Origin: Chrysolina oricalcia
Taxonomy: Eukaryota; Arthropoda; Insecta; Coleoptera; Chrysomelidae
Reading direction: 5' to 3'
Length of the DNA stretch: 64,000 nt
Assembly: GCA_944452925.2 (NCBI GenBank)
Contig: OX101808.2
Span: 35,423,285-35,487,284 of the forward strand
Below are positions 1 to 11,208 of the stretch, piece by piece. How positions within the stretch are numbered: position 1 is the first letter of the stretch; each line of letters opens with the position of its first letter. The notes beneath the pieces are model-generated. The model was not told where the DNA came from and did no database searches. It saw only the letters and a list, made by a program, of their open reading frames with translations. The translations under genes and the position numbers were made by a program.

Positions 1-430
1 TATATAATCATTGTTTAAATAGAACATAGTTAGTCAATGCCTGTGGAAAAGGTATTGGACACAAACGCGAGTGTCATCTAGCGTGATTAGTTACAAACAT
101 GAATATTTGACGTCATTTTAATGCAGGTTTCTTCAAAAAACCCTGATTTTAATGCTTTTCCATTGTTTTAATCAAGTTACGACATGACTTGGAGGCCGGA
201 TCACTGAAGTTACGACATGACTTGGATGCGAGCTCACTATCGCCATCTACATGTCTCATCCATTTTGATCCAATAATAATCCCATAAGGTTGACTATCTT
301 CTATATAAACAATGATATAATATATATTTCTATGATCAACACCCATGTGTGTGACAATGACAAACATCAATATTTGAATAAGCTCACATTGACAAATGTC
401 AATTAAAAGACTCCAGCCTAACTAGCGCCA
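1..430. other. AT-rich DNA, no gene recognised
   Basis: No coding pattern is convincing here. A 20-base direct repeat (174-193 and 207-226, core TTACGACATGACTTGG) recurs at a 33-base offset. The single open frame on the minus strand (149-370) contains this repeat and has no recognisable domain, so I treat it as chance. Confidence 0.5.
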
Positions 431-790
431 CCTACTTCAAGCTTCCCAGATTGCCTGCCATTGTCGGGTTGGCACGGACGCCACTGATTTGGTGTTTATG
501 AGGACATGTCTGAGGTGACGCCGTTTTCACCGGCAGCGTCTAATGACAGGGCCGGCTAATTGATGCAGAAATGGGAGCTGTAATTTTCACGCCGCACTCA
601 GGTGCGCTGCTTTCAATTATTGTTTTGTGTCTCACGAACTCAATTTCTGTGCAACTGCTCATTTGCTAAAGAAATACCGCCCATTCCTAGGTACACACAC
701 GTACATGGGGCCCACTGGGGGGCGTAGGGGGCCGGTGGTCCTTCCCATGGTCACAGATTCTTTCAGAAAAGCTATTTCTCAGTTCAGTTG
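431..790. other. GC-richer non-repetitive island, candidate conserved non-coding element
   Basis: Composition changes abruptly from AT-rich flanks to a mixed, information-rich sequence without long frames. It holds several homeodomain-type TAAT cores (around 540-600), short GC blocks and a GGGGCCCACTGGGGGG-like stretch near 708-725. This texture is common in conserved enhancers of insects, but that is inference: no conservation data can be seen in one sequence. It could also be the end of an unknown repeat. The interval 790-1037 is AT-rich with nothing recognised. Confidence 0.3.
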
Positions 791-1037
791 TACATAACGG
801 AAGGAGTAGAATTCCATGGCTGTTGGCAAACAGACTTCCATCGAAGAATAACTACTTTCCAGGAAATAATTAATAATGATTTTTAATGGTAGATTTAAAA
901 ATGAAAGCTAGGTAAGTCTATTTGATATTCCCTGAAATGAACAAAAAAATCTTTTTCTCATTTTGACTAATAATGTATTCCAATAATTTTCTCCATTCCG
1001 CCTATTTTCCGTACTGCTTGATGAATGGTATCATCTT

Positions 1038-1085
1038 GTTGCTTAATCTGACTCGTGTTGCTTAATCTGACTCGTGTTGCTTAAT
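1038..1085. repeat. Short tandem repeat, 19-base unit
   Basis: Two perfect 19-base units (GTTGCTTAATCTGACTCGT, 1038-1056 and 1057-1075) are followed by the first 10 bases of a third. The array ends just before a foldback element. Confidence 0.9.
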
Positions 1086-1093
1086 GCTGACGA

Positions 1094-3236
1094 CCTGGGG
1101 CCCTATTTTCAAATGTCTTCTACCCTAGTCGCAAAATATTGTCCATCGCCTTTCTCGAATATGCATTGAAAAGAGATATTTTTTCGCGTGCGACATTTGA
1201 GAATCGTACTCCAGGTAGTCTATTCTCAAATGTCGACTACCATATGTCGCATGCGACAAAATAAGTCCATCGTCTTTTTCTAATATGCATTGAAAAGCAA
1301 TTGAGATATTTTGTCGCATGCGACATAGACTAGTAGACATTTGAGAATCGCACCTCAGTGGTCCGATTCTCAAAAGTTTTCTACCCTATGTCGCATGCCA
1401 CAAAATATCTCCATCTCTTTTCAATACATTTTTTCGCATACGTGGTGGTAGACAGAGCCGAACTGGGACCATTTGGCTCACGTGGCAGTGTATCTATTTG
1501 GCCCAACACTTAACGAGATTTGGCCCACCACTTCCCCATTAAAAAAAATTATTATAATGATTTTGGACCTCCGTCATTTGCCAACTTTTATCAATAAAAC
1601 TACTAAATTATAAAAATAAATTTTTAAATTGAAAAGTAAAATAACAAACAAAATATAAAAGGGGCATTTAAATTAAAACACAAGTAAAAGCTTTTTAGGA
1701 TTCCAGAAAAAATGTAAATATTCGTAATATATAAAAATAAAAGCGATAGGTAGGGAGTAGGAATAGAAAATAAAATAATTTTAATAAATGTGAAATATAG
1801 AGAACACTACAACAAAAGTTTGCTTCTAGGGGTTTTGTTATGGATTCCATTTCAAATATCATGACATCAATGTCAATGTAAAAGATTATCACGATTTTTT
1901 TCAGAATTTTCTACTTCAAAAGATTCTGAAAATCTTGTTATATAATCAAAGACAGTTGAGAAGAATCGCTTTTGCAAGTAATATTTATATAAAATTTAAA
2001 ATACTGAACATTTAGGAATTATTCATACTATTTTTCAGAAATAAAATCAAACGATTTATATTTTCAAAAATGATTTTCAAAACCTCGGACAAAAAACGGT
2101 AAATTGCTCCAGTAAGTGATCCCTCTGTAGTACATGAACGAAAAGACAAAAACGGTTCTGCTACTGTCCACACGGTATTGCACAGAATTATTGTCACTGT
2201 CATATTTACTGTACAGCGTTGCCAATAGTTCTAGACAGCGGTAACCGATATAATTTGTTTAATTTTTCGAAAATGAAAGTTACGTCGATAGGGGTTTGTC
2301 AGTTCATCAGTTGGGTGTTGGATTGGTCCGCCTAAAGCCTTGGAGTCTTTGGACACAATTGAAGAAGTATGTAAGTAATAAGTTTTGTGTTTTGAGATTT
2401 AAAATATCAGTTTTGGAAATAAAACAGGACGCAAAACAGAATTGAAAAGTAATAATTATAACCATAAAAGCGTCTTTACTGAAATATTTCGTAGACCACT
2501 GAACAATAAGCCTATACGAAGAGCTGGAAAATGAAGAAAAGAAAAGAAAGAAAGAACCTTGAAAACATAGCTCAAAAACATAACAATAAACTCATAATTC
2601 CGAAAAACAATGAAATAAACCACCAAATTTCAAACGGTAGAAAAGGTATGGATACAATCGTTACTAGTCCACTTCAAAATGGAAAGAATAATAGAAGAGA
2701 GAAGATGGCGTCTCACCTTTCCTCTCACAACCGCCTTGACAATATAGCTACATAATGCATTGAACCACATTACCACAATTAATACCAGATCATGATTAAT
2801 AATCCTGTGAGCTATTTCGCAGTACTTCGAATAATGTTGAGATTTGGCACCAATGCATTTGCAGTAGGGTTGACCGTTGAATATTCGGTAGATATTTCAG
2901 CAGAAAACTAATTTATTTCAAAATATTATGAAAGATCGCTGTCACTATGGTAAGAAAAATATATCTTGTCAGTGCCATCTTACAGTTCAGAAACGCGAAA
3001 TATTTGACTTTATATGAACCTTAACGATTACTATCAACTTGAAGGTGATAAGGGATAAAGGCCAATGATCAGTGGAAGTGTTTACCATTTAGTTGTGTTT
3101 GTGTCATTTTGTATTTGGCCCCACATTTTGCTTTTGGCCCCCCACATTTTCTAAGGTTGGCCCAGGCGAAAACTGCCGCCCAGCCGCCCTGTCCAGTCTG
3201 ACCCTGGTGGTAGACATTTGAGAATAGGGCCCCAGG
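1094..3236. mobile_element. Foldback/MITE-like element, interrupted by a hAT insertion
   Basis: The outer ends are near-perfect inverted repeats: CCTGGGGCCCTATTTTCAAA from 1094 and its complement ending at 3236. Inside, units built on CAAATGTC, TATGTCGCATGCGACA and TTGAGAATCG alternate in both orientations at about 1106-1200, 1222-1350 and 1366-1440, so the element is a multimer of short palindromic modules. The right-hand terminus (3207-3236) is separated from the rest by the inserted element at 1453-3206. No transposase is present. The superfamily is not clear, and I could not find a target duplication around the outer ends. Confidence 0.75.
1453..3206. mobile_element. Non-autonomous hAT-type DNA transposon
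   Basis: The insert is flanked by a perfect 8-base duplication GTGGTAGA (1445-1452 and 3207-3214), the length made by hAT transposases. Its ends are imperfect inverted repeats of the hAT type, CAGAGCCGAACTGG on the left and the complement of CAGGGTCAGACTGG on the right (10 of 14 match). Subterminal TTTGGCCC-like repeats occur near both ends (about 1495-1535 and 3112-3160). The interior is AT-rich. The open frames there (for example 2531-2755 plus, 2012-2203 minus) are short and lack a BED finger or hAT dimerisation motif, so I read it as a deletion derivative mobilised in trans. Confidence 0.85.
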
Positions 3237-3292
3237 TTCAACAAATCTGAAGACTATCTCTAACGTCCTTCAGGAACAATATATAGTGAGTT

Positions 3293-3613
3293 ACAAAAAG
3301 TTTTCATCATAAAGGAATCTTTTTTATTATCCATTTGACAGAAAATTTCAATCTTGATAAAAATTGGTGCATTGCGAGAAACTTGGATTTGAGTTGTCAA
3401 AATTCCGAATTTTCGAACGGTGTACAGGGGAGAACAAAAAATAGAAATTTCGGTAGAGAGTAAGCCACACTTATTTTCGACATTATTAAAAAAGTTTATT
3501 TAGAAAAGTTCAAATTTGAAAGCAATATTCAGATTCAAAATCACAGCCACCTAAGCAATGAAACAAAAATAAAATACAGTTTTTTATGGTTCTGGCATCA
3601 TAAAGAGTACTAG
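3293..3613. repeat. Outer left arm of large inverted repeat
   Basis: This block matches, in reverse complement, 7627-7930 with moderate divergence and small gaps. Shared landmarks include the segment ending in TCATAAAGAGTACT here and the AGTACTCTTTATGAG start of the partner, a GTGTACAGGGGAGAACAAAAAA region, and CACAGCCACCTAAGCAA versus TTGCGTAGGTGGCTGTG. Similarity stops sharply at about 3613. Confidence 0.8.
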
Positions 3614-4734
3614 TATCTCATATACACCTTATTATTCATATTATTTCAGTGCGAAATTTAGTCAAATTTATTAATCGAACTAGTATATTGACGTTTGTCG
3701 AAAATGGTCTGAATTTTTACTACAGCTTTTTGATATTTCACTCTGTATGTAACTACCAGTATGAGTTGAAGACAAGAAATAATTGACTGAAGTAATTAAT
3801 GCTAAACAATTAAGAATTACAAATCTGTAAATTTACGATCTCTTTTATCATAGTGTTACCTCAAAGGGTAGTCATAATTTACATAGATAGATATTTATTT
3901 GCCCTAAAAGTGCCACAAGAACACAAGGGTCACTAAAACTAAAACTGTAAAACTATAACACAAAATACATAAATAGTGTACATAAAATAAACTTAATAAT
4001 AACGTAATTTTTCGTTAAATTCATTTTTTTCAACCCCACTCTTTGTTACCGAGTGTACCTCATAGGGGACAAACAGAGTTCTTGTACAACAACTTCATGG
4101 TCGCTTTGATTCAACAAATCCCAAATTTAATCAGATATTTGCCTAACTTCGTCTTCATCTCAGCCCAATTCATCATATGATAAATCTGCAATGATCAAGT
4201 TATCGTAATTTTTGAAATAGAATAGGAGTTCTTCCTCTGTCAATGTCCCCTTCTTGATAGACATTATCAGTAAAAACGTGAAGGTATTTTCATAGTCGAA
4301 CCAATAATCGTGGTTACCTTAGTGTCACGAACCAATTGTTTCAGAATGGGGTACTAACCATCATAATATCCAGGAACTAAAAGAATTGATATACGCAAAG
4401 AAAGACAATTGAAGAAATTACTATCCTGAGAGGGCATCCACATACTACATTATCCAAAATTATCATTGAAATATGCATCATTGCTATGGTCTATTAGCAT
4501 TGTTATCATTATTATTATGAGAGCATTATTATTATCAGAGCTATATACCATTTTTTGATGAATTACAGAGTTCAACTATGTTTGTCGTTGGTGCGGCACA
4601 TGTGATTTCATCTGTAGTGTGCAAGCTAACACAGCAAAACACAATTATTAAAAGAATAATCGCTAAAAATGTATTTATACTGGCTTACACTTTGACCACT
4701 TTCTGTTATCTGACGTAAACTGTTTGAATTATCA
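3614..4734. other. Unassigned AT-rich DNA with possible transposon remnants
   Basis: No intact gene. On the minus strand about 4060-4270 reads as an acidic peptide (begins MSIKKGTLTEEELLFYF, then soon hits stops) that could be the start of a decayed transposase, but I cannot assign it. The segment from 3886 leftwards, read on the minus strand, ends in AATAAATATCTATCTATG, which resembles a retroposon 3' end. Both readings are weak. Confidence 0.3.
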
Positions 4735-5000
4735 GTTATTTCCGTCTAATAAAATTTTGCCAAGTGGGGGCGTCTGAATAATTATGTTAATATAAGATCC
4801 ATCAAGATGGACAAAACAACTTTGACGCTTGAAATGTTCAAGTAACTGAATTAGGTCGGTGTGAAATTGTGGAAGAGTTAAGGTAACCCCCATAGAAAAA
4901 ATCTAAAGCAGTAAGATCAGGGGACCTTGTAGGCCATGAATTTATGGAGTATCTATAACAATCCATTAACTCTCAAAGAACCACGCACACATCTTATAGG
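4735..5000 (-). pseudogene. DDE transposase fragment (Tc1/mariner-superfamily type)
   Basis: Read on the minus strand, about 4850-4950 gives WPTRSPDLTALDFF followed by a GGYL segment. This is the block around the third catalytic acidic residue in a widespread arthropod DDE family (usual form SPDLTPLDFF-W). Stops and frame changes interrupt it, and neither the N-terminal helix-turn-helix nor the first two catalytic aspartates are seen. A second remnant of the same family lies at 10655-10815 in the opposite orientation. It is a dead fragment inside the inverted-repeat complex. Confidence 0.6.
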
Positions 5001-5009
5001 AAAAGTGTT

Positions 5010-5405
5010 TCTGTGAAAATGGCTGGATTTTTGATATGTTGTAGCTGGAGCCATTATGAGTAAAAGTATCCATTGGCCCAACTTGATTGTGTGATAGATT
5101 CGGCGCTAGAGGGCGCCAAATCATGACATTTGTGATTTTTGAAGAAATTCAGCTGAGTAAAAAAAATATCAGTATCTCGTTTAAATTCAATATTGTGTGC
5201 GACTGAGCATTCACAAAATTCGCGAAAAATATTTTTCCATAATGCAGGATGAAAAAACGCCACGGTTTTTCTACAGGGTTGTCAACACTAAGTATACTTA
5301 TATCTTCGGTGAATTAATTCGTCTACGAGATTATAGGTTGATTGAGTCTAACATTGAGTATCAATCAGAATGGTTTGTTGGTATAATGAAGCTATGAATA
5401 CAGAG
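5010..5405. repeat. Inner left arm of large inverted repeat
   Basis: The reverse complement of this block is found at 6520-6950. Shared landmarks are ATATGTTGTAGCTGGAGCCA, the GC-rich GGCGCTAGAGGGCGCC motif near 5101, a TACAGGGTTGTC motif near 5273 and the AATCAGAATGGTTTGTTG-like end near 5365. Direct-orientation partial copies of the same modules sit between the arms (5587-5690 and 5833-5890), so the arms belong to a small dispersed repeat family. The frames at 5054-5263 and 5197-5397 are shadows of this repeat. Confidence 0.8.
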
Positions 5406-6519
5406 TGTTTGCAATAAGGGTCAGTATTTTATATACATGTAATTACCTCAAATCACGAATTTTATTATTTTGGAGTGAATGAAAAACATTTACATATTAT
5501 TTGTAATCGATGATCAACTGTTGTTCAACTGAGCGTTACCAAGATCGTGAATGATTCTTCTATAAAACAAAACAAAAAAATTTCCACAGGGTAGTTTCCA
5601 ATACAATCAATTTTCAGATGAAAAAATTCGCCTTCGAGACTATGAGTCGATTAAGTTCATTATTGATGATCGATCAGAATAGAAGTTGATCTCTTAGAGC
5701 AAAATGCAAATGAAAATACATGGTGTTTCACACAAGGAAGGTTCCTTTCAATTTGAGGATTCAATAATGCCTTCGTCCTAAACAGAGAGCTCAAGTTATA
5801 TCCTATTAATCTAAATACGTCGTAATACCTAGAGGTTCGGCGATAGATGGCGCCAATTAATTAATTTTGTGTTTTTGTAGGATTTAGCAAGCTATAAATT
5901 ATGAATATATTTTGTGAGTGACTCAAAGAAATATGTCTGATGTTCTGAGGATATTGAGTATATTTCCGTCGACTTTACCACCTATATTTATGTACCTTAA
6001 TACCTTATACCTCATATACCTAAATGGAGTTTACCCATCTGAATTCAAGGAGAATTCAACCAAGGACACGGAGTTATTGAACTAGCCCTTTGAAAACCAC
6101 AGAGGAACGTATATTGTTTATAATTTGTGCATGACACAAATATTTCTGCTTAAATTCTATTCATAAAGTATTTATGATGGTATTTGTAATGGTCTGTTTT
6201 TCCGAATATTTTCTTTCTTTCAGCAATAACTTGACAACTCTGCAAAATTTTCAAAAAACGGAAATACCTCCATTTGTAAAACTTTTTGCTCAGTTCAATG
6301 GTGAGAAAATTTACAGGGTAGTCCATTTAAAAAGTGGATGCTTTGTGTTGCGCCGCTTCAAAGAAACAATCTGTATATTTTGAAATATCTTATAACAAGC
6401 AACAAAGTAAACCGTATAACTTTTATCTGAAACATTTTTTTCATACTCCTCATAATAGGGAGATACTATACTTCCTCACACTAATGGACCACCCTGTATA
6501 TAATATGGACCCTTCCTTA
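5406..6519. other. Spacer of the inverted-repeat complex with partial repeat copies
   Basis: The 1.1-kb centre of the complex contains diverged copies of the arm modules in direct orientation with the left arm (5587-5690; 5833-5890 with GGCGATAGATGGCGCC; and a CAGGGTAGTCCATTT motif near 6315). The overlapping small frames at 6174-6579 have no recognisable domain. Confidence 0.5.
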
Positions 6520-6950
6520 TTTCAAATACGCTGTATTCATAGCTTCATTATATTTTGGTCGATCAACAAATCATTCTGATTGATCCTCAATGATAAACTC
6601 AATCAACTTATAACCTCGTAGGCGAATTCACTCACTGAAGAGTTGAGTATGTTGTCGACTATACCCTGTAGAAAAACAGTGGCGTTTTATTTCTGTCTCT
6701 CGAGAAGTATTTCTCAAGAATTTTAGGAATGTCCAGTCGCACACAATATTGAATATAAATGGAATATTGATAATTTTTCATTTAGTAAAATTTCTCAAAA
6801 AATCACAAAGTTAATGATTTAGCGCCCCCTAGCGCCGAGTCTGGTCATACAATCAAGTTGGGCCAATGGAGACTTTACTCAGGATGGCTCCAGCTACAAC
6901 ATATCAAAAATCCAGCCATTTTAACAGAAAGACTTTTTCCTATCGAGATA
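6520..6950. repeat. Inner right arm of large inverted repeat
   Basis: Reverse complement of 5010-5405, with the module GCGCCCCCTAGCGCC near 6822 and TGGCTCCAGCTACAACATAT at about 6883-6902. Divergence and small indels between the arms are obvious by eye, so this is an old structure. Confidence 0.8.
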
Positions 6951-6976
6951 TTTTTTGGTTAAGGTCTTACTATATA

Positions 6977-7534
6977 CAGGGTGTTTCTTAAGTACGTGTA
7001 GAAGCGTATTGCTGGCATCAAAATAAGAAGAAAAGTTCCTATAAACATATGTCCACAAGTTATTCGTTTCTGAGATACAGAGTGTCAAAGTTGAATTCTT
7101 ATTTTAATTTTTTGTGAATAATTTCAAAATAATTTTGGTATTTGGGTAAAGTTTGGTATCAGAGAATATTTATTATTCAGTTTGTGTAAGAAATATATTC
7201 TTGGTAGAGGTCACTGCGAGCAACTGTTTTCGAGTTATTTAGATTTGAAATAATCGATGCAAGTGATTTCGAATGACAAGATTTTTTAATTCAAAATGAA
7301 TTCAATTAGATATTAGTTTTTATCACAATCAACACCAATTTTGATTTTGTCCCAGATACCAAACTTTACTCGAATATCACAAATATTTTGGCATTTATTC
7401 ACAAAAAAACAAATATAATAATTAAACTTTGACACTCTGTATCTTATGGACATGTATTTATGGGAACTTTTTTTCTTATTTCGACGCCAGCAACATGCTC
7501 TTGAAGTTTCTACACGTACTCAAGAAACACCCTG
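6977..7534. mobile_element. Palindromic MITE with TA target duplication
   Basis: The two halves are long inverted repeats: CAGGGTGTTTCTTAAGTACG from 6977 and its counterpart ending in CACCCTG at 7534. The arms are about 250 bases each, with the mirror point near 7255. TA flanks both ends (6975-6976 and 7535-7536), the target used by Tc1/mariner-type transposases. No coding capacity. It lies between the inner and outer right arms of the larger inverted repeat and so inserted after that structure formed. Confidence 0.85.
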
Positions 7535-7626
7535 TATAACACGACAATCTGTCAAGATGGAACCACAGCCATTCCCTTTCTTGCTGTGAGAATTGATCAA
7601 TAATTGCTATTACAAACATCAAAAGT

Positions 7627-7930
7627 ACTCTTTATGAGAATAGAACCATAAAAAATGGATTATTTTCGTTTTGTTGCGTAGGTGGCTGTGATTTCAAATC
7701 TGAATTTTATTTTCAAATTTGAACTTTTCTAAGTTAAGTTTTTTAATAATGTTGAAAATAAGGGTTGTTTACTCTTGACCAAAATTTATATTTTTTGTTC
7801 TCCTCTGTACACTGTTCGGAAATTTAAAGTTTTTACAACTCAGGAACAAGTTTCTAGCAACACAACATTTTTTATCATGAATAAAATTTTGTGACAAATG
7901 GACCATAAAAAAGTTTCCTATATGGTGCAG
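7627..7930. repeat. Outer right arm of large inverted repeat
   Basis: Reverse complement of 3293-3613. The arm begins at AGTACTCTTTATGAG and ends near a CATAAAAAAGTTTCCTATA segment. Confidence 0.8.
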
Positions 7931-8177
7931 ATAATTTTACATTCAAGCATGTTCAAGTGTGTTTTGTGATTCGGATTCGGACTCTTTTGCCAAAATAGAA
8001 AATAAACTCGTACAATTTTATATAAGACAGCTTCCTTGCAAAATTATAGGTAATTTTTATGCACTTGTGCAATTATACCCGATAACTGTATTGGTTTACG
8101 AGAACAAATAATATGTTTCCCTTTCACCACGCACTTTTTTGGTAAATATTCCTATTCTCACAAAGTTATTTTCAGTT

Positions 8178-8357
8178 GTAATACCACAAGAGAGTGAGAA
8201 TAAAATGAAAATAATTCGACAGATTTTTCGAAAACTTGTTGCCAGGCAATAGACTCGAGAGCCCGAAGGGCTCGAGTGGCTATTGCCAAATGGCAACAAG
8301 TTTGAGAAAAAATGTGGAGAATTATTTTCTACTTTATCGAACTCTCGTGTGGTATTC
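8178..8357. mobile_element. Palindromic hairpin element
   Basis: Terminal repeats GTAATACCACAAGAGAG (8178) and CTCTCGTGTGGTATTC (ending 8357) bracket an almost fully self-complementary sequence. At its centre a GC-rich stem reads CGAGAGCCCGAAGGGCTCGAG, flanked by TTGTTGCCA and TGGCAACAA. Related ends recur at 11938 and 15136. The minus-strand frame at 8096-8392 is simply this palindrome read through. The structure fits a MITE able to form a long RNA or DNA hairpin. Confidence 0.8.
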
Positions 8358-8399
8358 GATAGATTATTTTTTGATGCCCCAATCATAGACACATTCTCT

Positions 8400-9170
8400 A
8401 TATAACATTTTTATTCATTACGGTTATCTAAATTCATTTTTCAATTTTCATGCAAACTGATGACAGACGTCAAATCAAAAGTATCAGTTGTTGTCACAGA
8501 ATAAAAACAAAATACCACGAATATCCCCGAGGCAATAATCTAAGTAGAAAATTCCCACTATAATAATGTTGTGATTGGTTTGAAAGTATATCATAGCTTC
8601 AAATTGAGGGTTTTTATTGGTTGCAAGATATGTCGAAAAATAATCACCAGTAGAATTTCTACAGATATTGACAAAAATTTGTTAATTTTTGTTATTGATT
8701 CCACAAGAAAATAACAATTATAATATCGTCATCCATATTTGCCATATGAATATTGATTTGTGGGTAACAAAATCATACGTCAATCGGCATCTTGATTATA
8801 TATTCTTTCCTCAATTATTTCTCGAATTAGGTACGCACGAAATCTTATGAAATGAGTTTGCAGCGAACAGCAGTAGAACGGCAAGAAAAGAATCGTGAAA
8901 ATTATACAATCATAATCTACCAGCTATAACAACCAGAATGTCGAAGATGTCAATCCTCCTACAACCTGTGGCTGTGCGAGCACGAGCGTTCGTGTGTATT
9001 TTTCTAAAAGGGATTGATTGATAAAAACAAAAATAAACACTTTACATGATTTGATGAATTCGTCGGTGATGCCTCATAAACTCACCTACTTCTATGGAAC
9101 ACTTTTCTGTGATATCATCAAATAATTCGCCGTTATTTTTCCTAACATACTTTTTAACATATACCTATTC
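8400..9170. other. Unassigned AT-rich DNA
   Basis: No repeats, motifs or coding patterns that I can support. Confidence 0.4.
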
Positions 9171-9179
9171 AATTGATCT

Positions 9180-10245
9180 TTTCTGACTAAATGTGGAAGG
9201 TGAAATCATTAGCTTTGCTGACGACACGGCAGTTGTTTATCTCTCAGAATCATGGAATTCTCTGAAAGAAAGAGTTAAAGGGAATTTCAAGACGATACTT
9301 TTCCAAAAGATTCTACATAACCTTTACTTCGTACGCCAACAACTTACCAGACTTCAAATCACTGACAATAAAATGAGATGATGCGACATTCTCAATTTCA
9401 TCAGTGATAACATGAAATATCTTGGTATATACATTGACGCTCACCTAAAATGGGATGCACAGGTTAAAATACATGAGACCATACTTACAAACAGCCCAAA
9501 TGCGTATGCTATATTAAACCCTGTTCGAAACCCACCTTATATACGGGATAGTTGCTTGGGGAGCAGCAAACACAAGTTCTATGAAACATCTGGGACAAAT
9601 ACAAAAATCAATATTGAAAATAATCCACCTCAAAAAAAGAACTTACCCGACAGACTCACTATATAAAGAAATATTGATTCTAGATGTCAGAAAACTGTAC
9701 TTCTTCAAAACTACAATTAGGCAACATATGAATAAACAAGAACTACAAAAAATAAAACACCAGTATGAAACTGCCAGAAAAATATTCTTATATTCCAAAA
9801 TCACGAAAAAATACTCTTCTTTTCATTTTACCCAGTTCCTAGACTATACAATCTCATTCCATTTCCCATCAAAAGTATCAGAAGTAACCACTCATACAAA
9901 AATGAACTCAAAACCTGGATCTTGAGTTTGCCAAGACTATGGATACACCAATATGTCAATGTAAAAATAGTAATAATCCTAATTATCACAGAAACTGATT
10001 AGATATTTATGTGTAGTGATATTATTATCGATGAATCTAATATTTTGATTTAATATGTAATAAGTACATTCATTCTTACTTGAGTAAAAGTTAATTTCTG
10101 GTCCCATGGTATTTCTACTACTTCTATTTTATTACTAATAATTTATCATTTATTTTATTTATACTGTCTTTATTATATTCGTTCTCATTATTATTCAAGT
10201 CGTATTTGTGTTATTATTTTCTGAATAAATATTATTATTATTATA
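9180..10245 (+). pseudogene. CR1-like LINE 3' fragment (reverse transcriptase C-terminus and 3' UTR)
   Basis: The plus-strand frame from 9193 begins with the RT catalytic block IISFADDTAVVY. It continues in another frame with MKYLGIYIDAHLKWD (9412 on), then IVAWGAANTSSMKHLGQIQ and the conserved tail TYPTDSLYKEILILDVRKLYFF up to 9925. The frames shift at least twice and internal sequence is missing between the FADD block and the KYLG block. After the stop an AT-rich 3' UTR ends in an ATT array (10231-10245), the usual tail of CR1/L2-like LINEs. The same family recurs at 57930-58740. It is a 5'-truncated, dead copy. Confidence 0.85.
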
Positions 10246-10650
10246 TGTCGTCAAATCCCTCTAGTTACTTTGGGGACTTGTCGAACATTTCTTTCCCAGG
10301 TCTCGTTCTTTGAAATTCATTGCCTTTGTAGGTGTTTCCCAGCCTCAGATATTTCAGAAATGCAAAGACACACGATGTTCTCTAAAAATTGATTTTTTTT
10401 CTTTTGAGGGCATTTCTCAGTGGCCGAGATGTCGTCCGTTGAAACTTCTGGTAGCATTGGCCCAGTTCGATTCGGTGTGAGAGAGATTTGAAACTCGTTT
10501 GGAAACGAATGTTCTTGTGGTATTTTGAACAATCAAGTTATCGGGCCATATATATAAACTTGAACGCTGCGTAATTCTTAAATTTTTCAAGAAATATACT
10601 TGGTGAAATTTTTAGACAATATGCCCCTTCAAATTATTCAAGATTTGTTT
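10246..10650. other. Unassigned DNA with one weak minus-strand frame
   Basis: The minus-strand frame 10317-10532 (71 codons) has more balanced amino acid use than most chance frames here, but no recognisable domain. I do not call it a gene. Confidence 0.3.
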
Positions 10651-10654
10651 CAGT

Positions 10655-10815
10655 TGTGGATGGCGCACCTTTTCAAAATTCCATAGCAGTTAGAAGGTTT
10701 CTTAGTGAAACGTTTAGAGAAAAATTCATTAGTAATAATTGGGAACATCCCTGACTTACCCCACTGGATTTTTTCAAGTGGGGTTATTTGAAGCAGCAAG
10801 TATACAATCCCGACT
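10655..10815 (+). pseudogene. DDE transposase fragment (Tc1/mariner-superfamily type)
   Basis: The plus-strand reading gives VDGAPFQNSIAVRRFL (second catalytic block, normally QDGAPPH), then LSETFREKFISNNWEHP, an in-frame stop, and LTPLDFFKWGYLKQQVYN (block before the third catalytic residue). About five residues expected between the HP and LTPLDFF blocks are missing. It is a short relic of the same family as the fragment at 4735-5000. Confidence 0.7.
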
Positions 10816-10867
10816 ATTTAACAATATTTACCTTTTTTGGAGCAGACCACTCGGGAATTATTTCACT

Positions 10868-10956
10868 ACGTTTCAATTGCTTTAATCTGCAATCGTCTTC
10901 AGATGAATACAGTATATTCACCTGAAGACGATTGCCGATTCAACCAATTGAAACGT
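10868..10956. ncRNA. Pair of divergent hammerhead-like core motifs
   Basis: On the plus strand 10922-10956 reads CTGAAGA, a CGATTG...CAATTG hairpin, then GAAACGT. The reverse complement of 10868-10902 gives the same order with a different loop. CUGANGA, stem II and GAAA is the invariant core order of hammerhead ribozymes, which are known in Penelope-like and other retroelements. I cannot identify a convincing stem III or cleavage triplet by eye, so catalytic activity is unproven. It may just be the terminal repeat of a retroelement. Confidence 0.4.
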
Positions 10957-11208
10957 ATTGAAAAATTTAAAGAACTAGAAATCTTTCAACAATCAAGACG
11001 ATGGAAGTCCGAAATGCAAGTAATCAATATTGTCATTGTCACACATTGTCAAATTTCATTTCCACTTCAACCTTTAATCAGATATGATGTAGCATACCAA
11101 ATCGTAATCCAGAATAATCCTGACACAGGATGAAAAGTTTTGAATTTTAAGAAAGTTTTGAACTTGGTCCATGCACATGAGATTTTTATATGGTTTCTTG
11201 TACACCTG

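Noticed and set aside
1038..1085. CRISPR-like array
   Set aside because: Two and a half contiguous 19-base units without spacers: a simple tandem repeat in a eukaryotic genome.
4060..4270. piggyBac transposase N-terminus on the minus strand
   Set aside because: Only a short acidic peptide is visible before stops; no DDD-core motif follows, so the assignment cannot be supported.
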